64,000 nucleotides of DNA, from NCBI GenBank assembly GCA_038501625.1, contig JAZAYU010000013.1, positions 1,364,001 through 1,428,000 on the forward strand, given 5' to 3'. Position 1 is the first letter of the stretch. Every line of letters starts with the position of its first letter. This document shows, in pieces, positions 34,508-45,558 of this stretch. Source of the stretch: Corbicula japonica (lineage: Eukaryota > Mollusca > Bivalvia > Venerida > Cyrenidae). Both the position numbers and the translations under genes were made by a program. The notes beneath the pieces were generated by a model. That model did no database searches and was not told the origin of the DNA. It worked only from the letters and a program-made list of their open reading frames with translations.

Positions 34508-34621
34508 TGGCTGCTGTAAAATGTCTCCCCGTACATATAGTCAGTACTGTTATCAGTAAAATAACCTGTTAACGATGTCATGCAATGATGGTTACGTATA
34601 TCAGGGCTATCCGATCAACCT
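34508..34621 (+). repeat. tRNA-linked repeat, left half only
   Basis: Matches the left half of the repeat at 52365-52599: ATGTCTCCCCGTACATATAG, TCAGTACTGTTATCAG, TATATCAGGGCTATC. The tRNA-like half is missing. Confidence 0.8.
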
Positions 34622-34672
34622 TATAGTAAGCTAAAACTTTCCAACTCTAAAGAACATGTGAACATCTGAATT

Positions 34673-34885
34673 TCTATTTATTATTTACTATATAATATTC
34701 CGTAGAGGTTTATGTGAACTCTATAAAACATAAATAATTAAACATTGTAATTCCCATTTCTACAATTAATTTACAGTTCATTTGCGGAACGATCATGCTG
34801 ATCGACATTACATTACTCGTTATTGCAAGTAGACATGCAAAACAGGTTTTTGGCATTCCTGTGCAGTTTCCAGAAAACAATAAAA
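34673..34885 (+). repeat. Unclassified interspersed repeat B, copy 3
   Basis: Contains AATATTCCGTAGAGGTTTAT, ATAATTAAACATTGTAATTC, ACAATTAATTTACAG, GCGGAACGATCATGC and CATGCAAAACAGGTTTTTG in family order. Confidence 0.6.
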
Positions 34886-34964
34886 TATGCTTAGTAAGCG
34901 GAACTTGCTACATGTTATCAGAATGTGTTATGAAGGATATACAATTTGATAAAAAAAAATTCCA

Positions 34965-35085
34965 TGTTTTATATGTTTGTGTGCTTTTGCATGCACCATT
35001 GTCGAGTTGATAGGTGGGTTGGAGCTATAACAACAAAACTACTTGCACTTGTGTGTTCATACGAGAACCTTTTGAGAACGAGAAC
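34965..35085 (+). mobile_element. Retroelement 3'UTR fragment lacking the terminus
   Basis: Sense: TTTTATATGTTTGTGTGCTT, TTGCATGCACCATTGT, GATAGGTGGGTTGGAG, ACTTGCACTTGTGTG. It stops before the GGTGCACC block. Confidence 0.7.
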
Positions 35086-35238
35086 GGGAAACCATCTTGT
35101 CATTCGAAATTTTAACCTTAAACATTTTGGAAGTCAAAATTTCTAACCTGCTAGCAAAACAAAAACCCATCAAAATCCATCCATATCACTTAATCTTGAA
35201 TTTCATTTCCCATTTTCAACAATAATTGTCTCTGCTCA

Positions 35239-37431
35239 ACGCTAAATTTGTTGCTGATGGTGTATTGTATTTGAGTAATAGGTCATCAGCCAATAGTCTT
35301 ATTTACTCAACAATAATACGTCTCTGGAATATTCAATTCGCTTTATAAAAAAAATATATTGATAAAATGTTTAGTAAATTTGATCGTAATCTGTATTAGC
35401 TATTACTTAAGTTAAGCGCGAATTGAGGGTTAAGTCTTTAGCTTTTGTCTTCGAATTGAATCAACTAAATGTTCTAAATAACTAGGTGATATTGGTATGA
35501 ATTGTAGTGTCTGTTGGTTGTTGAAAAGGGGAACTTTTATGCTGACGTTTTGGCATAATTTCTTTTGGTGGAGTAATTCAGACTATATCCTTGCACACAT
35601 ACGCCATTTTAAAGTATTTAATAAATCTACAAATTATACAGACGTTTTGTCAATTATGAAAGTTCGACCGAGATTCGAACAAGGAAAACACATGTAACTG
35701 CACAATATGAGCATGCCTCAAAAAGTGTTTAAAAATAATATGACTAAAAAAAATTTGATTTCATCTTCATCAGAATGTTAGACGCTTACTGTAAATCTCA
35801 ATGCAGACTAGTGAAATATTTCGCTCGTAATCTAACAAATTAGAATGGAATACCAAAAAGTCCCGAAAGTTAAATGTAAACAAAACAAAACCAATATTTG
35901 TTTGTTAAATTTAATAAAAAAGGAAACAAAGTTTGCATTCTTGTAGTCATTAAAAAACAATTCTGTCTAAACTTTGGAAACGTTTGATATGGTGATAAAC
36001 TGTCTACACAACTTCATGTCAGTTGATAATAATTAAACAAGTTCGTTGTAGCCTGTTCTTGCTGAATTAACTCTTGGTGCTCTGATCTAAGTGACGCCAT
36101 TCAGTACTAATGATATCGCTTTATCGTACGTTTTGCAGAATCTTAGGCTGAAATTGCGTGTTTCCAAAACATCCATTAATCAAATGGAAGCGATTTTTAA
36201 GACCTATAACACGTAGGTTATGATACTGATTGATGTCGTTCCTTTAGAATTCTGAGAACTACTAAAGCCAATCAATGTGAAGAGAACGTTTTGGAACTAT
36301 TGTATTTAAACGTTAAATTAGGTTTAGAGTGCAACATAATATTGTTTCTTTATGATATCAACATGTTTTTGACACATTAGGCTTTCTATTATCCAAAGGC
36401 TATACTTTTGTCTTATTTTAGAGTAAGAAAAATAAGCTATTACACAAATTGATTCGTATTTTTAAGATTTTACAATTGCTACAGTTTACAATTGGTTGAT
36501 GCAATATATTTGTCAAAGGATATGAAGTTCTTCTCCAGTGAAATGTATAAACATAATCCGAGAATTAAGTACAGTAGAAGTTTTTAGAAGCAATAACACA
36601 CTTGTCACCAATTGATATAACATTTTTGCTAAGGTGTGGCCATTTCACAAATAATTTACAGAAATTTACACTTCAAAAAGATTGAGTGTTCATGTCATTT
36701 GTTTGAACCTTTTCAAAACATTGTTAATTAGAACACTGGCATATCAATACCATTGAATGTACATAACGTGATTAACAAATACTTAGTGTACACTGAAAGT
36801 TATTCTTAAATGAATAACCATTGATCACCACAGTTTATAATTTTCTTAGCTTTGTTTCGTTAAATCTGATACAGATCCACTAAGCCATTCCAGTTCACTG
36901 ATAATTATCTTCCTGTAGTTTTGTAAAGGTCTTCTAAGTCACATGATGCGATGTGCAAGAGCGCATTATAATGTTGTACTAACATATCAGTTGTTGCAAA
37001 TCCGTTACATGTTATAATGTTTCCATACATTTTATCATTATTATTTTTCATTCTACAATATCAAAATATAAATACTGCAAAGGGCACTACCCCAGGAAAT
37101 ACGGTTTGTCAAGGCAAAACAGGAAAGATACTGCCAGTCATCCAATAGTATTGTCTTTATCACTCAAAGCAGACTAAAGGCAAGATCTTAATGAAGTTCC
37201 AATTCCAATTATTTTACCTTAAAACAATTGTGGAAAACCTAATTTAGATGATTAAAATAACATTGTTCTTGTTCTTTTGTTGTAGCTGATACAAGAGTGT
37301 GTGTAAACTTACTTTTAACCAATTAGAAATGTGGTTATATTACATACGTCAGAATATGTGGTGGAAGTCAAAAATAGTGTGTTTGGGGTTCTTATGTTTG
37401 TTTTTTGCTCTACAATAAAACTCTTGATATT
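35239..37431. other. Intron, nothing recognised
   Basis: About 2.2 kb of AT-rich DNA. Open frames are short and without motifs. Confidence 0.4.
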
Positions 37432-37724
37432 CAATGTTCCCTCTAGGGTGAACCAGTTTTATTTTTTCAAAATAACTTGAAAATATTGCTCTTATAAATC
37501 AAATCCAAACACATCATCCATTGTCCCACAAGGTCACTCACCCATGCAAAAAGCATGCAAATCATGCCCACTTGTGTTTACCTATAGGACACTTTAATTT
37601 CTACATGTATAACAATGTAAATCTTGTGTGATGGTATTTTTGCAGTGTTTTGAAATTCATTATAGGCAATGTTTAAAAAGTTATTTTGAAAAAATAACAC
37701 TGGTTGGCCCTAGAGGGAACATTG
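37432..37724. mobile_element. 293-bp MITE with inverted repeats of about 45 bp
   Basis: CAATGTTCCCTCTAGGG at the left and CCCTAGAGGGAACATTG at the right, with the match extending through GAACCAGTTTTATTTTTTCA against TGAAAAAATAACACTGGTT. No open frame. The target duplication is not clear. Confidence 0.88.
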
Positions 37725-38624
37725 AACTGGATATTGTAATTAATTAATTTGGATTTATTTTAGTGGAAAATGCTTTATTTTGACACCCGGATTAGACAAC
37801 ATAGCAGGTACCACATTTTATTACTTTTCTAACAAAATTCTTTTTTTTTTCAAATTTTGTCTCCTGTTATTATCAATATTCATCTGTTTGTAACAATATA
37901 ATAACAGTTTGTTTGGGAATTGTTGAAACAATGATAATTTCTTTTTCACAGCACATCATTAGTAAAACTGTATTATATGCAAGTATGAATTACCTTAACA
38001 GCATAATTATAAGAGAAAACTTAGAAAGATCTATAATCTTAAAAATAAGATATATATATTTCACGTTTTGCGAATGACCGCTTCAACATACCTGTCCTAT
38101 TGTGCACTCACTCTTACTTATGTTAATTTCTCTTGTTTTTCTTTAAATGTTTTTATCTTTGATCTAAAGTGTAGTAAACAGTTTCAATTACCTCCCTTGA
38201 TGGTAATATGCCAATCTTAAACCTTAACCATGCAGAAAGTCAATCATTGAATAGCAGTATTTAGGTATACTCGAATCTTTTTGGGGATACGGATGATATG
38301 TATTTTGTCTATTTCTTGCATGGCTGGCTAAAATAAAATAAACAATCATTGTACATAAGATAAAAAGACAATCGATACAAACACAACCCCAAACATGATG
38401 ATCCATAAAAACCTACAGCAAATTAATTAAATAAATAAATATCATTAACACAAAATAATCAAGATTATGTGATATAAATGGCTTTGTATGTTTTACTAGC
38501 ATGTCAGGTAATCCAGTTTTAATTTAAGAATATATGTGCATTTTTAAAAATCGTAACTGCAAAAAAATTATTTCTCTGCCAGTTTTATGGATAATTATAA
38601 TTTACAAAATAAAAGGCAATATAA
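37725..38624. other. Intron, nothing recognised
   Basis: AT-rich; no exon or bounded repeat. Confidence 0.4.
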
Positions 38625-38965
38625 ATGAATACTGACCGTTCAAACCAGGTTCTAGAGCTCGACAACCTCACACTTGCTCAAACGGGTTCTCAAAAGAACA
38701 AACATGTACCAATTGTCTAGGTGATGATAAAACATAAGAAGCTCATATCATTGTCCAGCAAAACAGATGATTACTCGATGACTTTATCCAGATAAGAGCA
38801 AAACCTCGATGACAGGAAGAAAAGAGCTTCTATGTTGTATACAAGATTTCTCTGTCACCGTCGTGCAAGCAACGAGGTAGGCATAAGCATACTGGTCAAC
38901 TGAAGATGGGTAAATCATCAACACTAGAGAATATCATGTTGGTAACCATTTTGAATTTACTTATT
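38625..38965 (-). mobile_element. Retroelement copy: 3'UTR into coding end
   Basis: Antisense. Starts inside the tail (GACCGTTCAAACCAGGTTCT), passes CAACCTCACACTTGC and AGAAGCTC, and reaches the end of the coding region: GTAGGCATAAGCATACTGG and AATATCATGTTGGTAACC, equivalents of the YAYLFG and YQHDILQ parts at 29780-29860. The true 3' terminus is missing. Confidence 0.75.
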
Positions 38966-38994
38966 AAAAAAAAAAAAAACGCTGGGAAATTCAT

Positions 38995-39163
38995 TTGTTT
39001 TGCACCTGACTGTTAACCCCTCTCATTTTCGTTAATTTTTTGTGGTGTCTTTTTTGAAATTGATCACTTTATAACCCATGTTCTCTTTTCCTCTATGTTT
39101 TTGGATGTATGGTGAGGCTGCGTCTTCTTGAACTGGCCATTCCTGATAAGCGTATTTCACTTT
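38995..39163 (+). mobile_element. Retroelement 3'-end copy
   Basis: Sense: GCACCTGACTGTTAACCCC, CATTTTCGTTAATTTTTTGT, GATGTATGGTGAGGCTG, TGATAAGCGTATTTCAC. It lies immediately after an antisense copy, with a poly-A stretch at 38967-38978 between them. Confidence 0.75.
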
Positions 39164-40015
39164 TTTACAAGACGTCTGCGGTGAAGTCATGTCAGTAATG
39201 ATCAGTTATAAATATTTTTAACAGTAATAAATAACAGTAAAACATATTAAGTGTTTAAAGAAAGATATGGCTTACTTATAATTCGTGTTTATACTCCAAA
39301 AAGGACATGAAAATTTAAAATTTGATTCTTTTTGGTCGAACATCTAGAAGGCTTTTTAAAATCATTTATGTTAATCATTAGCTTTAAAAAGAACATTACA
39401 ACCGTTCTGTTTCTCTCGATGTAACGATTTGTAATTTGTTTTCCAACATATACGAAAAAAGGAAGATGTTGACATAATAATTTACTTTCTTGTTAAAAAA
39501 CCTAAAGCAACTTTCACGACCATCGATTTTTAAGTATCTTGCACAATTGTAAAAAGAAGATGGAAAAATACTTAAAATAGTTAACCAAAGGCAAACTGTT
39601 TTTTAAGGGAACGAGATTGTTACCGCCCATACAGTTTATCCGATGTGACTTTCGTGAACATATGATGTGGGGCCACTCATTGAAATCCCGCAAGCGATAT
39701 CTTTTATCCAGAGAAAGAATTAATTTTCCTTCACTGGTAAAACACGCAGAGCAGAAACACTCCGGTACGTAAGAATGTTAGCATACATAATACAAAAAAC
39801 AACAAACGAAATAGAAGTATAACGAATCATAATTGAAGGGGACAAAATGTATAAGTGCTGCATTTTCCAAAAAAAAAATATCACCGATTTGTGACATCGT
39901 GTTAATTATATTAAGTCGAAACAATTTGTTTTCAGTTGAAACAATATTTTGGTAGCATCTGATTAAGATTGTTTTTAATCGGACTATCATCTTTTACTCT
40001 ATCATCTTTCAATGG
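39164..40015. other. Intron, nothing recognised
   Basis: AT-rich, no supported feature. Confidence 0.4.
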
Positions 40016-40301
40016 TATTAGCTTGTTATGATTTACATGTATATGTTTGTGTGCTTTTGCATGCAACATTGTTAAGCTGATGGGTGGGTTAGAGTTAGTT
40101 AACTAAGACAACTTGAACTTGTTTTGTGATATGAGAACCTGTTGGGCAAATGTGAGGTTGGTGCACCCCAAAACCTTGTTTAAACCCCCCACAGGCAATT
40201 TGTTTTGCCACTGACCGTTCCAATGCGGTATCCCCAACGGTTCTCTTTTTCGTTAATTGTTTGCGGCGTCTTATTTGAATTGACATACTTATAACAAACA
40301 T

Positions 40302-40374
<73 letters not shown>

Positions 40375-40440
40375 TCTTTTTCGCTGCGTGGGGAGGCTGT
40401 GTTTTGTGAGTGTGGCGATTCCTGATATGCCTATTTATCT
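40016..40440 (+). mobile_element. Retroelement 3'-tail copy with expanded CT repeat
   Basis: Sense: TGTGTGCTTTTGCATGCAAC, GATATGAGAACCTGTTGGGC, GGTTGGTGCACCCC, TTGCCACTGACCGTTCCAA, then the CT-rich segment expanded to a pure (CT)n, then GCTGCGTGGGGAGGCTGTG and the terminus (TGATATGCCTATTT). Confidence 0.88.
40302..40366. repeat. (CT)n microsatellite inside a retroelement tail
   Basis: About 32 CT units at the position where other tail copies have only GCTCTCTCTTCCTCTC-like sequence. Confidence 0.95.
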
Positions 40441-40734
40441 TATTTTAGATGATTTAAACCAGGAATGAACTCATACAACACAGACAGACACACACTAAAC
40501 AAAAAAAGGAAACTTAGTGCAAAATTTACATCAAATATCTGTTATACTTGATTCAATACTGATTTTTGATCGATCAAAATGATTTCAAAGCTGAAAAACT
40601 GTCGTTTACCCATATACGAATTTACTTATTTTCACAAAGTATTGTTAAAGCGTAAGTATAATGTACAATGCATATAATAATTTATAACCTAGATATCGAA
40701 TGCTTACTCACAAAGAATATGTGAAACATCTTTA

Positions 40735-40945
40735 TTTATATCTATTATTTCCCAAAGAATGTTCGGTAATCGTTTATTAATATCTACAAAGCATACATTA
40801 TTAAACACTGTTATTCCCATTTCCACAATTAATTTACAGATATTTGCGGAATGATCATGCATATCTATGCCGTTTTACTCGTTATTGCAATAAGATATTC
40901 ATAGCAGGTTTTTTTTATTCACGTGCAGTGTCTAAGAATGTAACA
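40735..40945 (+). repeat. Unclassified interspersed repeat B, copy 4
   Basis: Contains GAATGTTCGGTAATCG, TTAAACACTGTTATTCCC, CCACAATTAATTTACAG, GCGGAATGATCATGC and ACGTGCAGTGTCTAAG. Same orientation as the other three copies. Confidence 0.6.
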
Positions 40946-41591
40946 AAAAAGTCCAGCACGCGATGCCACAAGTGTATCACGTAAAAATAAAATTTAACAA
41001 ATACAAACAAAGGAATGAAAATATGAATTTATTGATAAAATATTGAAAATTATTAATTTAAACTTTTTAAATACGGGTAATTTACGTTTGCAAATTTCTG
41101 TTGCAGATCCAGAAATGAATATATAAATCTTTAGTCACGTAAAGTATTTGAGGAACGTACCAGGAGGTATTGTTTGTGTGCAGGTTGCACTATCACTTGA
41201 CTAAGATGAATATTTTTCTGGAAAAAAAATCAAAAAATAAATTTAAAAAGAAGTTGGGGGAACTGGAAAAACTTACTTTTAGCTTATATAACTTTTGGAC
41301 CATGAAAACAATAACTTCACTTTCTTAAAGAATGTATGAAGTGGTGTTTTTGTTTCTATCTTGTCACCTAACAATAATATTAATCATTAATTTATCAACT
41401 TATTTCCCCAAAAACATTTTCTTCAACTGGCAGAGTCTTTATAACTTTCAAGATATGCAAATTTCCCCTTTTTTTGCAGCAAGATATAACTGACAGAAAA
41501 TATAACAGCATGCAGTCCAGACCAAAATTGGCCATCAGCTGCTAAAAGAATCATGTACAACTCTATGTCGCCAGCTTATAGAGGATATTTG
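40946..41591. other. Intron, nothing recognised
   Basis: AT-rich DNA. Confidence 0.4.
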
Positions 41592-41732
41592 TTTTTACCA
41601 GCGTAAGATAGAAATATATTTCACCGAGTGAGCTCCGGAATTCGTATTTTCACGAGTGGCGAAGCCACGAGTGAAAATACATAATTCCGGAGTTCACAAG
41701 TGAAATATACTTTAATCTTACACTGGTAAAAA
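41592..41732. repeat. Foldback element, about 140 bp
   Basis: TTTTTACCAGCGTAAGAT at the left is mirrored by ATCTTACACTGGTAAAAA at the right. The centre is a strong palindrome, GTATTTTCACGAGTGGCG / CGCCACTCGTGAAAATAC in inverse, with CCGGAATT pairs between. No coding potential; a different family from the 130-bp hairpins. Confidence 0.88.
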
Positions 41733-42221
41733 CAAATTTTCTTTTTATCTTATGCTTTTATTGCATAATTTGTGTGAATTAGACAGAAACACTGCATGAA
41801 AGGGCGCCAAAAACGTTTGCATTTGACGTGACGTCATGACGTCGTATGAGCCCGATTTCTAAACGTTTTCATTCGGAATGTTATGTGCGTTTGGGTACCA
41901 ACGTCAAAAAAACCCCAAAAAACAGTAAAAATAAAAATGATATTCCACTGTTTGAAAACAGTGAAATACCACTTTTATTTCACCGGGAAAATTCTATATC
42001 TCACTCGAAAGCATAAAATAAAGCATCTTAAAAGTAATTGCAACAAAAATTCACTAACTGAAGTTAAATGGAAACATTAATGTATAAATACATATATTAA
42101 TTTACCCCAAGAGTAGCAGAGTGATAGGAATGAGCGCTAAAAAGATGTTGTGCGGTTGAAAATGATGGTAGGAGATCGATCCACTGGAAGGTTTTCTTTA
42201 CGACGACCGATCTGTGCCCAA

Positions 42222-42285
42222 GGTTTTAAAACTGAGAATGGAAACTTGAGATTTGAGACTGGTTTCCAATCTCAGTTTGATAACC
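42222..42285. repeat. Hairpin family copy 4 (internally deleted)
   Basis: GGTTTTAAAACTGAGAATGG joined directly to GAGATTTGAGACTGG..CTCAGTTTGATAACC; the central pairing region is lost. The flank GTGCCCAA matches copy 1. Confidence 0.85.
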
Positions 42286-43359
42286 TCCAGCCCTAAAGTC
42301 ATAAGGAACGCACTTTAACCAGCACACGACACTGTATGCCCATTTGCTTGGGCTGTTGGGCCTGATTTGCTGTTCAAGGATGACAATTCACGCTCCCTTC
42401 GTTCCCGGATCGTCACATGCTTCCTTTTAAGAAATCATTGAGCGTATGGACTTGCGGGCAATGTCGTCAGGTATAACAGATATAAAATGATAGAACATAC
42501 TGCGGAAATGCTACGACGTAGGAAATCTCGGATATATCCCCCAACAAAGAAACACTTCAGGAGCTGTCAAACGCTCTTGCCGAGATAAGTGTTCAAACTG
42601 CAGACAACTCATCAACATCATTTCCCCCAGGAAGTGATCCAGGCTCGATTTGGATACACTCATGATTATATTTCATGTCGTGTTACAGATAATTTGTCAT
42701 AGTGGATCTTTCAATATTTTGTTATCCCGCCCACTTTGTCGTAATAGGTTAGTTTAGTGTGACGTTTTTACATTAAATTGTGAGAAAGGTTACATACATT
42801 TTGTTTACGGATATTTACACATCAGACATACATTTTTGTATTTGTGTTATTTTCTAATGATTAAAGTGCCGTTCTATATTGTTTGCTCGTTTCAGTTTAC
42901 CCTTTAATATCTCTGTTGAGTGGGATCGGTTCTACAGACTGAGAAATTTGTTATGCAAGTTTAATTGTTGATATCAAGATTTTATCCACAAAAATGCAAC
43001 TTTAGTATTAAATCACTTATGTTATTAATCATCCAGCAATTTAATGCGATTAGATTAACATATTGAGGAAATGAAAAGCAATGAAAACGTCTTCACTTTA
43101 TTCGTAAACGCAATCTGAAAATTAAGATGAGAAATGCTTCCAGCAGAATATTTTACATGACTCTGCATGCTTGGTTTTAACCCACCTAAAGTTGATCGCT
43201 AATTTTTGTAGGTGCACGACAGTTGCACGGGTTTAAGTGTTCATGAATTATTTAATGGAACTCTTGAACAAAGAACGCAGAAATTTGATCAGTTTCTCTT
43301 AATTCCGCTAGTGTATCGTGTTGTTTTGCTTATTTAACTCCGGATGTTTTGGCATCAAG
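42286..43359. other. Intron, nothing recognised
   Basis: Slightly less AT-rich near 42300-42660, but with no exon that I can support. 43140-43180 has a faint resemblance to the retroelement coding end (TTTTACATGACTCTGCATGC). Confidence 0.4.
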
Positions 43360-43490
43360 CTTTTAAAACTGAGAATGGAAACCAGTCTCAAATCTCAAGC
43401 ATCTTATTTGTTGAAATGGCGACATGTCGCTATTTCAGCCAATCAGATGCTTGAGATTTGAGACTGGTTTGAAATCTCAGTTTTAAAATC
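43360..43490. repeat. Hairpin family copy 5
   Basis: Full-length: TTTTAAAACTGAGAATGG, CAAATCTCAAGCATC, central GGCGACATGTCGC, then AATCAGATGCTTGAGATTTG and CTCAGTTTTAAAATC. Confidence 0.9.
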
Positions 43491-43559
43491 TTCAGCACGG
43501 GTCTAAGCAAGGTCATTGTATACTTACTCATTTCGCTTGACAGTGTCATTAAATTCTTT

Positions 43560-43880
43560 ACTTTTTTGCGTGCCTTCACAAGCAACATTTTGAGCCTAGC
43601 GTTGTACGAGCTTATTCACCAAGGCAACTTGTAGTGTTTTGTTCATTATAGAACTTAACGGATAAAGTTCGAGGAGGGTTCACCCTAGCACCTGGTTTAA
43701 ACCCTACGTGTTGATTTACTTTGCCACTGACTGCTCAAAGGAGGGATCACATTTCGCTTCTTTTTTTGTTATTCATTTAATGTTGTTATTTTTTAAACGG
43801 AAAAAACATTTATTATCTCATTTTTCTCTACGTTTTGGCTGTATGGAGAGGAAGTGATTATTAAGAATAGATATTTCTGA
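43560..43880 (+). mobile_element. Degenerate retroelement-tail copy
   Basis: Sense: TTCACAAGCAACATTTTGAG, CACCAAGGCAACTTGTAG, GGTTCACCCTAGCACCTGG, TTTGCCACTGACTGCTCAAAG, TGTATGGAGAGGAAGTGA. The terminus is eroded. Confidence 0.65.
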
Positions 43881-44084
43881 TATTTAGCTTGTTAAAATCA
43901 GCAAACTCGAAGTCTATCTAAACAGCACCGGTTGAACGCAACAAATGCATAATGCTATCTTTATGCTGTTTTTTTTTGTTTTGAATTAAAATAGTGTATC
44001 AAGTTCATTGTAAAAGATTGGTGGATTAAATGATATATAAACAATTACAGATAAAACGATTACATATTAGAACTGGGTTCAAGA

Positions 44085-44254
44085 TCAACTGAGATTGGTG
44101 ACCAATCTCAAATCTCACGCATCTTATTGGCTGAAATTGAGACCAATCTCAAATCTCACGCATCTTATTGGCTGAAATTGAGACCAATCGCCATTATTTC
44201 AGCCAATCAGATGCTTGAGATTTGTGACTGGTCTCCTGATTAAGTTTAATGATC
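44085..44254. repeat. Hairpin family copy 6 (left arm duplicated)
   Basis: GACCAATCTCAAATCTCACG..TTATTGGCTGAAATT occurs twice in tandem, then AGCCAATCAGATGCTTGAG and GTGACTGGTCTCC as the closing arm. Confidence 0.85.
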
Positions 44255-44378
44255 GTGGGCCATGGATTCGACCTAAATGAGAGTTCGCGTGACGATTTAT
44301 CAGCGTTACCTCAAAGATACAAATACGTAGGAGTAAGACTAGTAATTAGTACATCTTTGATTGAAATTTTTCACCTCA

Positions 44379-44503
44379 TTTCCCTAGGGAAAATATTACT
44401 ATATAAAAGGTATTCAATGATTTCCCTAGGGAAAATATTACTATATAAAAGATATTCAATCATTTCCCTAGGGAAAATATTACTATTTAAAAGGTATTCA
44501 AGA
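44379..44503. repeat. 42-bp tandem repeat, 3 copies
   Basis: Three copies of a unit with the perfect palindrome TTTCCCTAGGGAAA, then ATATTACTATATAAAAGGTA. The plus-strand open frame through it repeats a 14-residue ISLGKILLYKRYS unit, a consequence of the 42-bp period rather than a gene. Confidence 0.9.
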
Positions 44504-44552
44504 TGATATTACTGACTTACCTAATTCCTGGATAAGTTGTGTCTGTGCCTTA

Positions 44553-44650
44553 GGTTATAAAACTGAGCATGAACACCAGTCTCAAATCTCAAGCATCTGA
44601 TTGGCTGAAATGGCGACCGGAGACTAGTTTTTAATCTCAGTTTTATAACC
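44553..44650. repeat. Hairpin family copy 7 (right arm shortened)
   Basis: GGTTATAAAACTGAGCATGA, CAAATCTCAAGCATCTGATT, GGCTGAAATGGCGACC, then GAGACTAG..AATCTCAGTTTTATAACC. Confidence 0.9.
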
Positions 44651-44851
44651 GTGGCACCTGAACTTGATGTTTCTAGAACAATACTTTGCATATAATTGTG
44701 AGTTGTGAAATATATTTTCTGATAGCAAAATCTGTTTTACAAATATTTAAAAAAATCCTACTTTCTGGTGATGTTTTGCATGTATGTTAAAATACAAGCA
44801 GTTAAAGCTTTTCGGGAATTTAAGAAAGACCGATGGCCTTTACTAATGATA

Positions 44852-45075
44852 GTGCTTCTAGCTGGGAGCAAACCCGCACCGTCACGGCGACAGCGAATAG
44901 CCCTGCAATTCCGGCGACGCAATCAACTGAGCTAGCCGGGACACCCCCCCCCCCCCAAACGGTTGATCAGATAGCCCTGATATACGTAACCATCACTGCA
45001 TGTCATCGGTAAAGGGTTATTTTACTGATAAAGTACTGACTAAATGTACAGGGAGAAGTTTTACGGCCGACATAC
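44852..45075 (-). repeat. tRNA-linked repeat
   Basis: Minus-strand copy of the repeat at 52365-52599: on that strand GTCAGTACTTTATCAGTAAA, GATATATCAGGGCTATC-like sequence, a run of G's, then GTCCCGGCTAGCTCAGTTGA and GACGGTGCGGGTTTGCTCCC. It lies about 255 bp upstream of exon 2. Confidence 0.85.
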
Positions 45076-45331
45076 CGCACAATAAGCGCTACTGTGAATT
45101 AAGATATTGATTTTCAAAAAAACGTTAAACATACGATAACAACTTAAAGTCTTACATCTTATATGAAAAATACGGAACAGTTACTACATGAAGAAATTAT
45201 CTGTTTATCACTCTGGCGATTCAAGATTATGTACTAGCCTTGAAATATAAATAAGTTTAGTATATTACTCATAAATGAGAGGAGGTGAAATCATCAAAGC
45301 ACAAGTAAATGATGTTACTAACTTTTTTCAG

Positions 45332-45558
45332 GTCAAGCATATCTTCACTAAATGATGAAGCGCATAGGGCTTCAAAGAAGTTAAGTGATGCAAGTAAGCT
45401 ACTGCGGAATGTTAGAGATGATCTTGGCAAACAAATAGATAGCCTCATAAATTTAACAACTCTGCTCCAGAGAGGGGACAATGAGCTGAAAAAGGACCTG
45501 GATACACTTAGAAGACACGAGCTCACCTCTCCTCTAGTTAGAGAGGCTATTATTGCAG
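45332..45558 (+). CDS. Olfactomedin-domain protein, exon 2 (coiled-coil stalk)
   Basis: Acceptor ACTTTTTTCAG, donor GTAAAC; phase 2 in, phase 1 out. Encodes residues 77-151 and part of 152. It is highly charged with leucine spacing typical of a coiled coil (SLNDEAHRASKKLSDASKLL, then DDLGKQIDSLINLTTLLQRG), with one N-glycosylation sequon (NLT). Coiled-coil stalks before the olfactomedin domain allow multimerisation in noelin, myocilin and amassin-type proteins; the same role is inferred here. The minus-strand frame overlapping it is a shadow. Confidence 0.85.

Larger units (their letters stand above)
32705..35238. mobile_element. Candidate 2.5-kb element bounded by inverted arms of about 150 bp
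   Basis: 32705-32850 (TGAGCAGAGGCAATTATTGC, GATTAAGTGATATGGATGG, GAGATTTTGACTTTC) is repeated in inverse at 35095-35238 (GAAGTCAAAATTTC, CCATCCATATCACTTAATC, CAATAATTGTCTCTGCTCA). The arms point inward like long terminal inverted repeats. No transposase frame lies between them. The interval includes a tiny tail-family terminus (33084-33108) and other repeats. It could instead be two inverted copies of an unrelated repeat. Confidence 0.5.
5091..45331 (+). other. Intron 1 (isoform a), repeat-filled
   Basis: If exon a splices to exon 2, this is a 40.2-kb intron; from exon b the intron is 20.1 kb (25202-45331). Both donors (GTAAAC, GTAACA) and the acceptor TTTTTTCAG fit consensus, and both phases are 2. 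It holds alternative exon b and most of the transposable elements listed here. Splicing from exon a over exon b is inferred from phase only. Confidence 0.55.
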
